Positions 37,335 through 47,110 of a stretch of 64,000 bases of DNA are shown here, piece by piece (within the stretch, counting starts at the first letter, position 1; each line of letters begins with the position of its first letter). A model generated the notes under the pieces. The model ran no database searches and was not told where the DNA came from. It saw only the letters and a list, made by a program, of their open reading frames with translations. This stretch comes from Talpa occidentalis (lineage: Eukaryota; Chordata; Mammalia; Eulipotyphla; Talpidae): assembly GCF_014898055.3 (NCBI RefSeq), contig NW_023601754.1:49469013-49533012 (forward strand), in the 5' to 3' direction. The position numbers and the translations under genes were made by a program.

Positions 37335-40300
37335 CTAGTGGGCATCCAGGGCAGCATACACGGACCCATGCCCGGGCAGCTCTGAGGGGGAGGGTAGGGA
37401 TGATGTTTCCTGTGTGAGTATCAAGTAGTTCAGCTGAGCGTAGGTTATCTCCTGGGGGCCTTCAGGTGCAGCAGCCTAGATCAAGGGGAGAGTGGGGGTC
37501 TAGGTATGGGGTGGGATAAGCCGGAGAGGAAGAGATGTAGTCCTAGGGGGTTTTGTCGAAGGGGCTGGGGCAGGGTGGGGGGGGCGGGGGAGGGGAGTCT
37601 GGTTTCCTTGGTTCTGTTGTGGCGGCAGCTGGCACTGGTGGTCGGCTCTCTGAGTCTGCTGCCTGGCAAGAGCGTCTGACCTACTGGCGAGTGTGGGCAG
37701 AACGAATGCCCTGGTGGATGGGCCCATCCTCACCCACTGGACAGAAGGAAAGAGGCCGGGCAGGTGGGGCTGAGCTGCTTAGGGACCTCCGTGCAGGTCA
37801 GTCGCAGAAGGCACACTGCCTGTCCACCATAACCTCCAGCCCCGCCACTGGGCCTGAGCATGCAGCAGCTTGAGGCTGGGGAGACCAGCAGAGGGAGTGG
37901 GGTGCAACCACCCAGAGAGCATTCCTCCAGAAAGGCGGATCCCGTGCCCCTGCTTGCTGTGAGGGGTGAGGGTGGAGGAGTGGTTGCTGTGTGCGGTGGC
38001 TGGACAAGAAGGGGCAGGGTGCTGGTTGGGCCGAGGGAGCTCACCTGTGGGTCCAGCTGCCTGGTCTCCGGCGGTGGGTCTTGTACGACAGCATCTGGCG
38101 AGGACAGAGCAAAGGGTCCCACCTTAGCTGAGGTTCCTGAGAGCTCAGCAGAAGCCCAGAGAGGATTAGTGACGTGGCCAGGGCCACACAGGGTTGGTTA
38201 TTGCCTTGTCACCTCCAAGCCCAATCCTACGTCTCCCGCAGTCTCTGGTTCCCTGGCTCCTCCCCAGGACAGTCTCCTCATCCACTTACACAAGTTCTCC
38301 TCCTGGATGCCAGCAGCTGGGCCTGAACTGGGGAGTAGAGGGGGCATTAATGGCCTGCGGGGTGGGTGTTTGGGAATGGGGGGGGTCACTGGCAGAGGTC
38401 TCACCTGTCCTGCAGGCCCCTGTCCTTGGGTGTGGACGCGGCAGCCTCTGTGGGAAGTTGGAAATCGGAATCTGACTGCGTGGAGACTGCAGAGGATAAA
38501 AAATACAAACCCCTTCCTCCCGCCATGGCCTTGCAGAAGTCACTACAGAACTTTCAAACAGTAAACAAAACCGGTGGTTACATTTTAAAGGAGTCAAAAG
38601 AATCCTCTAAACTGCTTAGTGTACACTACATTTAGTCTCTCCAGATTTTCTCATGGGGAAATACTAGAAAATTTTCTAGCCGATATTCTCATCTTTTTTC
38701 TCTGCCTGGTTCCCGGCCCACCCTCCTCACGTGACTGGGAGAGCCACGCCCCCTCACGTACCTGGGTCACCCCATCCTCTACTCACCCCACTGACCTGAC
38801 TTCCTGTGTTCACCCTGACACTGCTGTCGGAGAAGCAGGAGGAGGGAGAGCAGCAGGAGGGAGGCCACCACCAACACCCCAGTCAGAACTTTCAGGTACC
38901 ACCCGTTTAGACCCTGAGCACCTGTGAGGTGATGAGAGAGCCAGGACCCCTTGAATTGAGTGTGCAGGCACTTGCTGGATCTGCTTCCTCTTCCCCTCCT
39001 CCGCTCCCCCCCCAAGTATACATGAGGAGACTGAGCTCAGAGAGCTCATGGGCCTAGGGGTTGGTGGCCTGAGTTTGATCCCTGGCCAGGGAGCTGAGCC
39101 ACGTGGCGCAGCAGACCTCGCCTTTCTCCCTGCTGCTCCCCTCAGCAGTGTATTTCAGTCGATCTGCCTGTTCTGTTCCCCGCTCTGTCTCTGGTGAATC
39201 CTCACTCCTGGCACCTCCGGCCTGTACCCCAGTTTTATGCCAAAAAAAAAAAACCAAAACCTGCCCAGGTCACCAACCTGTATGCGGCAGGTCTGGGACT
39301 GGAACCGGGACTGAGGGTTCACTTTTTTCTTTCTTTTTTTAAGAGATATTTATGCATACAAGAGCCGGGGCACAAGTCAGAGGTGCGGGGGGTGAGAGGA
39401 TTTACCAGAGACAGAGTGGGGAGCAGAACAGGCAGACTGAAACATACTGCTGAGGGGAGCAGTGGACGTGACAGGCGAGGTCTGCTGCGCCATGTGGGTT
39501 GCTCCCTGACTGGCTGGGGATCAAACTCAGGCTGCAGAGGCTGCAATTGCTTCATAGTGCGGTGCTTAACCCCTGCGCCACTAGGGAGGCCCCTGAGGGT
39601 TCACTTTTTCAATAATGATTTTATGCTGTCCCCTTGTCCTTCAGACAGAGCAGTTCAAAGACATCCCTGAATCTCGGTCCTCACTCCCAGTTCCCCAGGT
39701 ATTACCTTCCTCTGCAGAGGCCTGTACCTGCCATGGACTGAGGAGCCCATGGGGGCGTGTGGCCCGTGTCTGGGGAAGGCAGGTAGGAGGCTGTGGAGAC
39801 TAGGCCCCAGGCTAAGGGCTGTCACCTGGGGAGATGGCAGGAGGCTCCCGGCCCTGGAGAGGGACATGCCCCTCAGATCCCACGTGGAGTAGAGAGCTGG
39901 GGTTGGAACCAGGGTGGGACTCCAGCCTGTTTCTTCCTAATCGCCCTCTTCTCTGTGGAAGGCTGACCCCTTGAGCTTATAGAAGGGTCAGACACCCCCA
40001 GGCCCCAGAACACCCTTCCACATTGTCCAAGCAGCCTTCGGGGTCTATGTGCCTGAGAAATGGGTTCCAGTGAGAAGCAGTTTCTTGGGCCTTTATCTCA
40101 GGAAGTGGTTAAGCCAACTCCAGAACTGCGCTCCTCCACAACAGACCCTCACTCATCCGCACCCGCCTCATCACGGAACCCTGGGGATCACGCAGGGAGC
40201 GAAGAGGGGCTGCCATTTGCACAATCCAGCCTGCTGCTGCGTGGTGGGGGGGCAGGCACCATCTTCCTCTGCCCCACCAGGCACCCGCCAGCCCTGAGCC

Positions 40301-42820
40301 CCTAGAGCTCTATGTCCCCTCGTCTATGCCAGTCCCAGCCCCCGGGGAATAGGCCATCCAGAGCAGGTGGTCTTGGTGCCTGTGGGCTGGAGGCCACAGT
40401 TGGTCACCTCTAGGCTGGTCTCTGTGTTGGGGGGAGGGGTGTCAGGCTTTCTCCATCCCGTAGGTGGTAATTCCCTCACATTCAGGTTGATTCCCCTCTC
40501 CTGCCTTTACTTCCCTCCCAGCCCACGCTCTCTGGGACAGGACCCTGCAGAGACAACAAAGACACAGGCGGGTGGGGGCTCCTCACCTGAGACCTGCAGC
40601 CGCAGGGGGTCACTGGGGTGTGACAGCAGGAAGGGGGAGGCGCTGTGTGAGCTGTAGCACCTGTAGGTGCCCCCGTGGGCTGAGGTCACAGCCCTGAAGG
40701 TGAAGAGGGCCTGAGAGGGGGCAGCTGTGTCCTGCAGACGCAGGCGCTGGGGGGACGCAGGCGACCCCTCCTTGGAGAGGTAGAAGGTGTCCGAGCGGGC
40801 GTCAGAGCGACACTGCAGGGTCACGTTCTCCCCCGGGGACACGGTGGGCCCGGGCTGGGCTGAGAGGGAGGGTTTCGGGTCCATTCCTGGGGGGAGGTTT
40901 GGTGTTAGAGACCCCCCCAACCCCAGACACCTGACCCTGCGCCGAGGGCCCCTGTCCTGGTCCGGGGCCTCTGGGACGCCCGGTCCTCCACTCCTGTGTG
41001 GGTCTCTCTATGTCTGTGCCCCTCACCCCCCTTTCTCGCTCGCTCTCCCTCGACCACTGTCCATCTCGGCCTCTGCCAGGACCCTCCCCCTGGACACATC
41101 ACCCCCAAGGTGACCTGGGCCCGGGCCTCAACAGCGCATCAGGACCCAGGGCGGCTCCTCACCTGCGATCAGGATGTCCAGGGGGGCGCTGGGGGCCGAC
41201 CACACGTGGGAGAGGTTGTGTCCCCCGTAGCACCTGTACTGGCCCCCGTGGGTGCGGGCGACAGGGCCCAGGGGGAAGTCGGGGCTGTGCTGCCCGTCCA
41301 GACGCTGGGGGCCCGTGCGCCCCTCATCCTTGGTCAGAGCGAAGCTGCCAAAGCCGGCCCCCGAGCCGCACCGCAGGGTCAGGCTGTGTCCAGACGGCAC
41401 CAGGGGGCCCGGCTGCGCCGACAGGGAGGGCTCCCCGTACGCTCCTGGGGACACGGGGACAGTGGCACCGAGGGTCACCCCACATTGCCCACTGGACAGC
41501 GGTGAGTTCTCACTGGCCCTCCCACACCCCTGCGCTGTGATCTGGACCCAGGAGTCCACGTCACTGGCCCCACGTCACCCCCGGCTCCCCGGGACACGGG
41601 CTTAGCCAGTCCCTGGGCCTGGAGGGACGTGACAAGAGGTGCAGCCTCACCTGTGACCTGGAGACGCAGAGGGGCGCTGGACGCGGACCACAGGTCGGGG
41701 TAGGAGTAGGAATTATGGTAACATCTGTAGGTGCCCCCGTGGGAAGGGCTCGAGGGGCCCAAGGGGAAGAGGGCCTGGTGTCTCCCCTGAAGGTACCGAG
41801 ACCCGCTCTTGGGTTGGGGCGGGTCAGCGCCTCCCTCCTTCAGCAGATAGAAAGTGCCGGATGTGCCCTGTGAGCTGCAGGCGAGGGTCACGGTCCCTCC
41901 TGAGGCCACCACAGGGCTGGGCTGGGCTGAGAGGGAGGGTGCAGGGTACGCTCCTGAGGAAGAAGGAGGAAGCTGTGGAAAGGGGCCCAGCACCCCGATG
42001 TCTCGGGTGTAGACACTGAGGGGGGAGGTCCCCTGAGCCCACACTCCTTCCCTTCTGCTGGTGAAGGGGCCCGAGAAGGGAAGACACCCGGCTCCTTCTT
42101 ACCTGTCACTTTCAGGACCAGGTAATTGCTCCCCATTGAACTGTCATGACGGCTTCGATAATGACACCAGTACGATCCCTCCCAGCGGGCATCCATAGAT
42201 TCGATGAGGAAACTGACCCTGTTCCTGAAGTTCTGAGGTCTCTTCATCTTGGTTCGAGAGCCCCCCTCTCTGTGCAGATAGTAGTCCTGCGCCTGCTGAG
42301 ACCCCTGACACCAGATGGTCACAGGGCTCCCCACGGGGACCACGGGGCCTGGGTCGGCCCAGATGGCGGGTTTGGGGAGGGTCCCTGCAAAGGAGTCCGG
42401 TGAGTGTCGGGCTGCCTCTCCCTCAGTTTCCCCAGCCGTCACTCAGCCCCTCCAGGCAGGTCCCATCACCCACACCACTGTGCTCCCCCCACTGTCCGGG
42501 GGCCCTGGGCTGAGGCAGGAGGTGTGGGGAGCACTCACCTGCCTGGACCTGGTCCCGTGGGCCCTGACACAGCCCTGGAAGAGAGGCCTGTGAGACGTGT
42601 CCCCCCACAGGGGAGCTCTAGGCCTGACTGGGCCCTGAGGGCTGCTCAGATCCGGAGTTGAGCACATCTCCCCTCCCCAGCGTCCTGCCCCCACGGAGCC
42701 CCTGAGTCCTGGAGACTCTCAGGCCAGATATGGGAGGAAGAAGCCACCCCTCCTCATGCCCTGAAGCTCACCCAGGCAGAGAAGGGCCATGAGGGTCAGG
42801 GTGGGGGTGCTGCCTCCCAT
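37335..42820 (-). CDS. LILR gene A: inhibitory leukocyte Ig-like receptor (LILRB-type), four Ig domains, three ITIM-like motifs
   Basis: Type I membrane receptor expected on myeloid or B cells; LILRB proteins bind MHC class I or other ligands and recruit SHP-1/SHP-2. Coding exons: 42820-42772 (signal, MGGSTPTLTLMALLCLG), 42574-42539 (36-nt signal exon), 42384-42103 (Ig1), 41953-41651 (Ig2), 41444-41163 (Ig3), 40886-40587 (Ig4), 38921-38787 (TM), 38447-38405, 38327-38290, 38094-38045, 37475-37335. Total 1659 nt, 552 aa, all phases consistent. Ig2-Ig4 show the C...GGTYRCY or GGQYRCY pattern and WSA.SAPL-type motifs; Ig1 has SYWCHYRS and lacks the usual WSERSDPL. The TM (residues ~429-450, VLTGVLVVASLLLLSLLLLL) has no Arg or Lys, so it should not pair with FcRgamma. 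ITIM-like tyrosines: NLYAVV (490), ITYAQL (518), SVYAAL (546). The stalk exon common in LILRs is not found. The TM donor is chosen at TGGG|GTGAGT; an upstream G|GTCAGTG would remove three codons. Confidence 0.9.
38935..39312 (+). repeat. MIR split by a SINE fragment (gene A intron)
   Basis: MIR sequence ATACATGAGGAGACTGAGCT (left part) resumes as CCAGGTCACCAACCTGTATG (right part) after the inserted SINE. The paralogous MIR in gene B, 55200-55372, is uninterrupted. Confidence 0.8.
39050..39256 (+). mobile_element. tRNA-derived SINE, 5'-shortened (type A), inserted in MIR
   Basis: Body from GAGTTTGATCCCTGGCCAGG to the A-rich end near 39240-39252. Absent from the equivalent site of gene B, so inserted after the duplication or lost there. 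Confidence 0.85.
39329..39592 (-). mobile_element. tRNA-derived SINE (type A) with target-site duplication
   Basis: Flanked by CTGAGGGTTCACTTTTT at 39312-39328 and 39593-39609. Not present in gene B's matching intron. Confidence 0.93.
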
Positions 42821-43860
42821 GGTCTCCAGCGGTGTAGACGATGTGAGTCCACAGACCCCGGCAGGGCAGACCGAGCCTGGCAGCACAAACAGATGCAGAG
42901 GATGTGACCAGTTCTATGTCCATGTGGCAAGTAGGAGTTCCTCATCTGTGGTTGCACAGGGTGGGGAACAGCCCCTCTGTTCTCCCTGAAGAACCTGCCC
43001 AGGAGACAGGGGCTGTGGGACCTCCCAGAGCAGGTGTGAGTTTCAGACCCCATAGGCTCTGCTTCCCCCTCGTGACAAACCCTCATCCGAGAGGGACCCG
43101 GGCCCAGACCAGGGGCCGAGGATGCAGGAGGCCAGCCCTGAGGCTGTCAAGTCTGCCTTAGCCTCTTTTGGAAGCTGTGTGACCCGGCAGCCACTTCCCT
43201 TTCCTGAGTTTCTGTAAATGCAAATTTTCTTCCCTTCTTTCATCAGCTACCCTGTGAGTCTGTTGAGCAGTTAGCACGTCCCTCTGTGGTGACAGAGGCT
43301 GTCCCTGGACCCCGGGCTCAGGTGGAGGGGGACACACGTGGCATGTTCAGTGCGAGTGTTCTGTCATTGTCTTGCTGTGAGATGCCAGCTGGAAGAAAGA
43401 CGAAAATGGGACCGTGGGATTGAGTAACCATCTGTGGACATTGCACTCTGTGGTCCTGGTTGGGGGTCCTTCTGGGGTGAGCGGCCCTGGCCTGGGCAGG
43501 GCTTAGCTTAGAGGTGGGGTTGAGCCCTGACCAGAGCGGCCCTGCCTGCGCTGAGGCTGGAGAGCGGCCAGTGGGCTGGGCCTGGTCCCAGGGTCCTGAG
43601 CGCAGGCGCTGTCTGGAGTCAGGCAGAGGGGAGATGGTGAGCAGCAGCCTCCTCGTGTGGAGACGGTGAGGAGGGCTCTGGATGGCGTGTGGATCAGCAG
43701 TGCGAGTGGTTTATGGGGTTTCTCTTGGAACCCCTACAGACACCCATAACAGAGTCACAGTTGGGTGGGGTGAGAGAGGAGGTGTCTGCTCAGATTGGAA
43801 GGGAGTTGGTTGATCAGTGTGGCTGAGGGCACAGCTGACAGAGGCAGAGCTCTCTGTGGG
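40560..43860 (-). repeat. LILR duplication block, copy A
   Basis: Covers Ig4 to the 5' flank of gene A and aligns with 56260-59650. Similarity is near-identity across Ig4, Ig3, their introns and the 5' flank, but is lower in Ig1 and Ig2. It fades near 43860, where GATTGGAAGGGAGT and GGCAGAGCTCT are still shared. Confidence 0.88.
43218..43225 (-). promoter_or_regulatory. Octamer motif upstream of LILR gene A
   Basis: ATGCAAAT (reverse ATTTGCAT), the Oct-1/Oct-2 octamer, about 400 bases upstream of the gene A start codon. The following CTTCCCTTC is PU.1/Ets-like on the gene strand (GAAGGGAAG). Both are preserved upstream of gene B. Function is inferred. Confidence 0.45.
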
Positions 43861-43869
43861 GTGGTGGCT

Positions 43870-44890
43870 GTCGCTGGGCGCTGATGTTTGGCGGGGCTGT
43901 ATTCGCCAGGCTGCAGTTTTCGCCAAAGCCTAATGGTTCTCAGCCTTGAATGTGAGGTCTGCTTGAGGGGGGACCCCAGGGAAGATGGGGGCAGCACAGG
44001 CTCAGAGCAGAGTGAGTCGTGCGAACAGTGGTTGGGAGGAGGTGAGAGGCCTGAGATAGAGTGAAGGGTGCCGGAAGTGAGGTCCAGGCAGGAAGCTGAT
44101 GTGAGGAGGCAGACCTGAGTCCAGTGATGGACAGGAGGTGTGATGAAGGGCTCGGGCACTGTGGCGTGACTGGTGGTGGACGTGAGCACAGGAGAGGAGC
44201 CGCTGAGGCCGGTCCAGTGTGCCTGAGCCCGGAGTGGCCAGGGAGGCTCACAGGAGGAGGACTCTAGGGATAGATGGCGTGGGCAGAGACTGAGAGGGCC
44301 GGGCCCCACTTCTCAGAAGGAAGAACACCCCCCTCCTGACCTGGGACTGGGTTTTCTTTCCACAAACCTTGCTCCTGTGGCTGCACTGTGTTTCTCTGCA
44401 CTGTCCTCCGTCACACCTGAGCCATCTCTGTTGCGCAGAGCTCTCCCTCTGGCCTGTGAGTCCTTACCAGGCCTGCAGCAGGGCATTTTACTCAAAATCA
44501 GAGCAAAGCGTTTTCTTACAGTCAAATTGAGCAGGTGCTTCCCCTGTGAGCCTTCACACGGAGGTGACAATGACCTTTTCTCTGGGAAATCTCAAGCAAG
44601 GCGAGAGTGACGACAAAAAAGTGATTTGAAAGTAAGCATGCTCGAATCCTCAGGCAGTTACAGGAAAAGATGGCAGCCTCGATGCAGGAAGAGGCGTTTA
44701 GGGGGAAAGTGCTGTGAAATTTCATAGATAAAATTTCATCAAATGAAAGGACGCCTAAGAGCTGTTTCATAATAGGCATCCGAGAACGGAACCTGAAGAT
44801 TGGCGAGCTGGGAAACGAAACTTAGGAAGTACTTCAAATGCAGTTCGATATCTCAAAAATAGAAACCAAAAGATGAATCTCTGCGACTCA
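43870..44890. other. Intergenic between LILR genes, no gene seen
   Basis: Unique-looking sequence past the duplicated block. Open frames are short and unrecognised. Confidence 0.5.
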
Positions 44891-44897
44891 AAGAATT

Positions 44898-45036
44898 GGG
44901 CCTCTGTAGTGGTGCAAGGGGTTGAGCACAGCACCGTGAAGTTGTGTGCAGATTCTGCAGCACGAATTCAGTCCTCGGCTGGGCAACTACCCACATGGTG
45001 CAGCAGACCTCTCCTGTTTCCCTGCGGCTCCCCTCC
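44898..45036 (+). mobile_element. tRNA-derived SINE, 3'-truncated (type A)
   Basis: Head GGGCCTCTGTAGTGGTGCAA through GCAGCAGACCTCTCCTGTTT, then stops. Confidence 0.82.
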
Positions 45037-45147
45037 AAGAATAGAATAACTCAGTCCCCAAGCACAGCTGTCACCCATCCCAACTAAATGCAGTACAAGA
45101 AGCTCACTTTGATACAATCCTGTGAATAGGTTAAGAGTAGAAGGACT

Positions 45148-45456
45148 GGGCCTCCCCAGTGGCGCAGCGGTTGAGCGCTGGGTTGCGAGGCTGCCCGCGG
45201 CCTCTGCGGCGCCGGTTCGATCCCCGGTTGCTCCCTGGCCCCCGGAGGAGGGTCCCGCATGGCGCGCAGACCTCTCCTGCCGCCCGCTGCTCCCCTCAGC
45301 AGTGTCCTTCGGTCCTTCTGCCTGCTCTGCTCCCCGCTCTGGCTCTGGTGAATTCTCCTGCCCTCCCGCGCTTCTGACTGTACCCAGTGCTTGTATAAAC
45401 AAAAAACCAACCAACCAAACAAATAAATAAATAAAACATGCCTCTAAAAAAAAAAA
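45148..45456 (+). mobile_element. tRNA-derived SINE (type B), complete
   Basis: Nearly canonical head GGGCCTCCCCAGTGGCGCAG and B box GGTTCGATCCCCGG. Flanked by AGAGTAGAAGGA at 45134-45145 and directly after the A tail (from 45457). Confidence 0.93.
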
Positions 45457-45504
45457 GAGTAGAAGGACAAAGCTGCACTGTGAGATTATCCAGGAGCGCC
45501 AGCA

Positions 45505-45825
45505 CGGCCATGCTGGTCTCCCGTGGCTGCCGCAGCTAACACAACTCCTCCGTGACTGCGGCCAGCACAGATGCAATCTTTCACTGTCCTGCAGGTCAGA
45601 ACCACAACCAGCTCTGTGGCTGACGCTGAGGATCGGCAGGGCTGCTTGCTTTTGTTACTCCGTGGCAAGAAAGTATGTCCTTCTCCTTTTCTGCTTCTGG
45701 GGACTGTCTGTCCTGCTGAGCTCCTGGCTGCTTCCTTCCGCCCCTCAGCCTCGTGATGCTGGCATCTCATTGCCTATCATGCACACTGACCCATCTGTCT
45801 CCCTCTTACACAAACTAATTGACAC
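45505..45825 (+). repeat. Old interspersed repeat, copy 1 of a pair
   Basis: Reads CTGCAGGTCAGAACCACAAC, then GGCAGGGCTGCTTGCTTTTG. It aligns over ~300 bases with 60645-60945. It looks like an ancient LTR- or L1-type element, but the family is unresolved. Confidence 0.6.
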
Positions 45826-45949
45826 AGAGAAGACACAGCCACAGCAAACGGCACATTTGTTTCAAGAGCATGTGGACTGCTGGCCAAGATAGTTCATATC
45901 CTTGGCAACGTTTACCACACCTAAAGGAATATCACACGTATTTTCTGAC

Positions 45950-47110
45950 TCTAAAGGAATTTAAGCTAAAATATATTAACTAGAAAGGTATCTTAGGCAT
46001 TTTTAATTTTTTGGAAATTAAACAACACACTTCCAAATAACCCACGGGGCAAAGAGGAACCCTGGAAAATTAGAAAGTTATTTTTAACTGAATGAAAATG
46101 AAAATACATCACACTAAACTCTGTGGGATGCTGTACAGCCAGGTTTAGAAGGAAAGTGAGAGCAGCAAATGCTCATCTTTTAAAAAGGATGGTTTCAAAT
46201 GACTAATCTAAGCTTCTACCTTGCGACACACACAAAAAAAGGAGAGCAAACTCACCTGAAAATAAGCTAAAGAGCAGAAATCAATGAAACTGAAAACAGA
46301 AAAAAAAGAAAAATCAGTGAAATCCAAAGTTGAGTCTTTAAAAAGACTCAGTTGACAAAGCTCTGGCCAGACTCCCCATAGAATAGAGAAGACACATTTG
46401 CCAAGCCTGGAGCAAGTGGTGGGCTATCGCCACAACCCCACTGACATCAAGGGGGTGAGGAAAGAATGCTAGAAGCAACTCTGTGTCGGCAAATTTGAGA
46501 TCTGAAACAGAATGGACTAGTTCTTGCAAGATACAAGCTATAAAAACTCACTCCAGGTGGAATGATCTGAATATTCTGAAAACAATAAATTGAATTTGCA
46601 GTTAAAACAACTTTCAAGCAAAGACACTCCCTGCCAGGATGGTCTCACCGGCACAGACTAGTAAACATTTGGGAGGAGATAACACAGTCTCTTCAAGGAA
46701 ATACAGAAGGGAACATGCAGCGAGATTTGTATGAACAAGCATTACTCCAGACTCAGACAGACACCTCGCCACTCAGACAAGGAGCGGAAGACCAATGTCT
46801 CTCAACAGCATTGATGCAAAATCCTCACCAAAATAGCAGCAATGAAAGCCAGCCGTACCAACAATGGACAATCTTAATATGCCAGCATGAAAATCAGGTC
46901 TAATTAGCAATAAGACATCAATATGTCATTACAGGCAAGTGGGATTGATCCTGAGATGTGGAAGTCCACAAAAGTAACCTCCATGTTAGCAGAATAAGAA
47001 AAGAAAGTAGGAAAGAAAACCCACGTCAGTCTATAAATATATGCACACAGACGCCACTCAACAAAAGGCTCAGCTACGCAGGATCAGAAGGGAACTTCAT
47101 GAGCCAGACA
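45950..47110 (+). mobile_element. L1 LINE fragment, ORF2 region (sense)
   Basis: Runs of L1 ORF2-like DNA: GGAAATTAAACAACACACTT, GAAATCAATGAAACTGAAAA, ATCCTCACCAAAATAGCAGC. Heavily broken by stops, so inactive. Confidence 0.8.

Noticed and set aside
37476..38044. Missed middle ITIM exon in gene A
   Set aside because: No (V/M/T)YA(Q/E)V-like coding stretch with splice sites found; the flanking exons already join in phase 0.
38787..38921. Gene A (or gene B, 55055-55183) as an activating LILRA-type receptor
   Set aside because: The transmembrane segments have no Arg or Lys, and ITIM-bearing tail exons follow in frame.
40996..41505. Plus-strand open frames across the LILR Ig exons, also at 56489-57241
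   Set aside because: Mirror frames of the Ig3 exons; the similarity between loci is due to the gene duplication itself.
45168..45230. tRNA gene candidates at the SINE heads (A and B box present)
   Set aside because: No full cloverleaf with proper acceptor stem; each is joined to the SINE body and A-rich tail.
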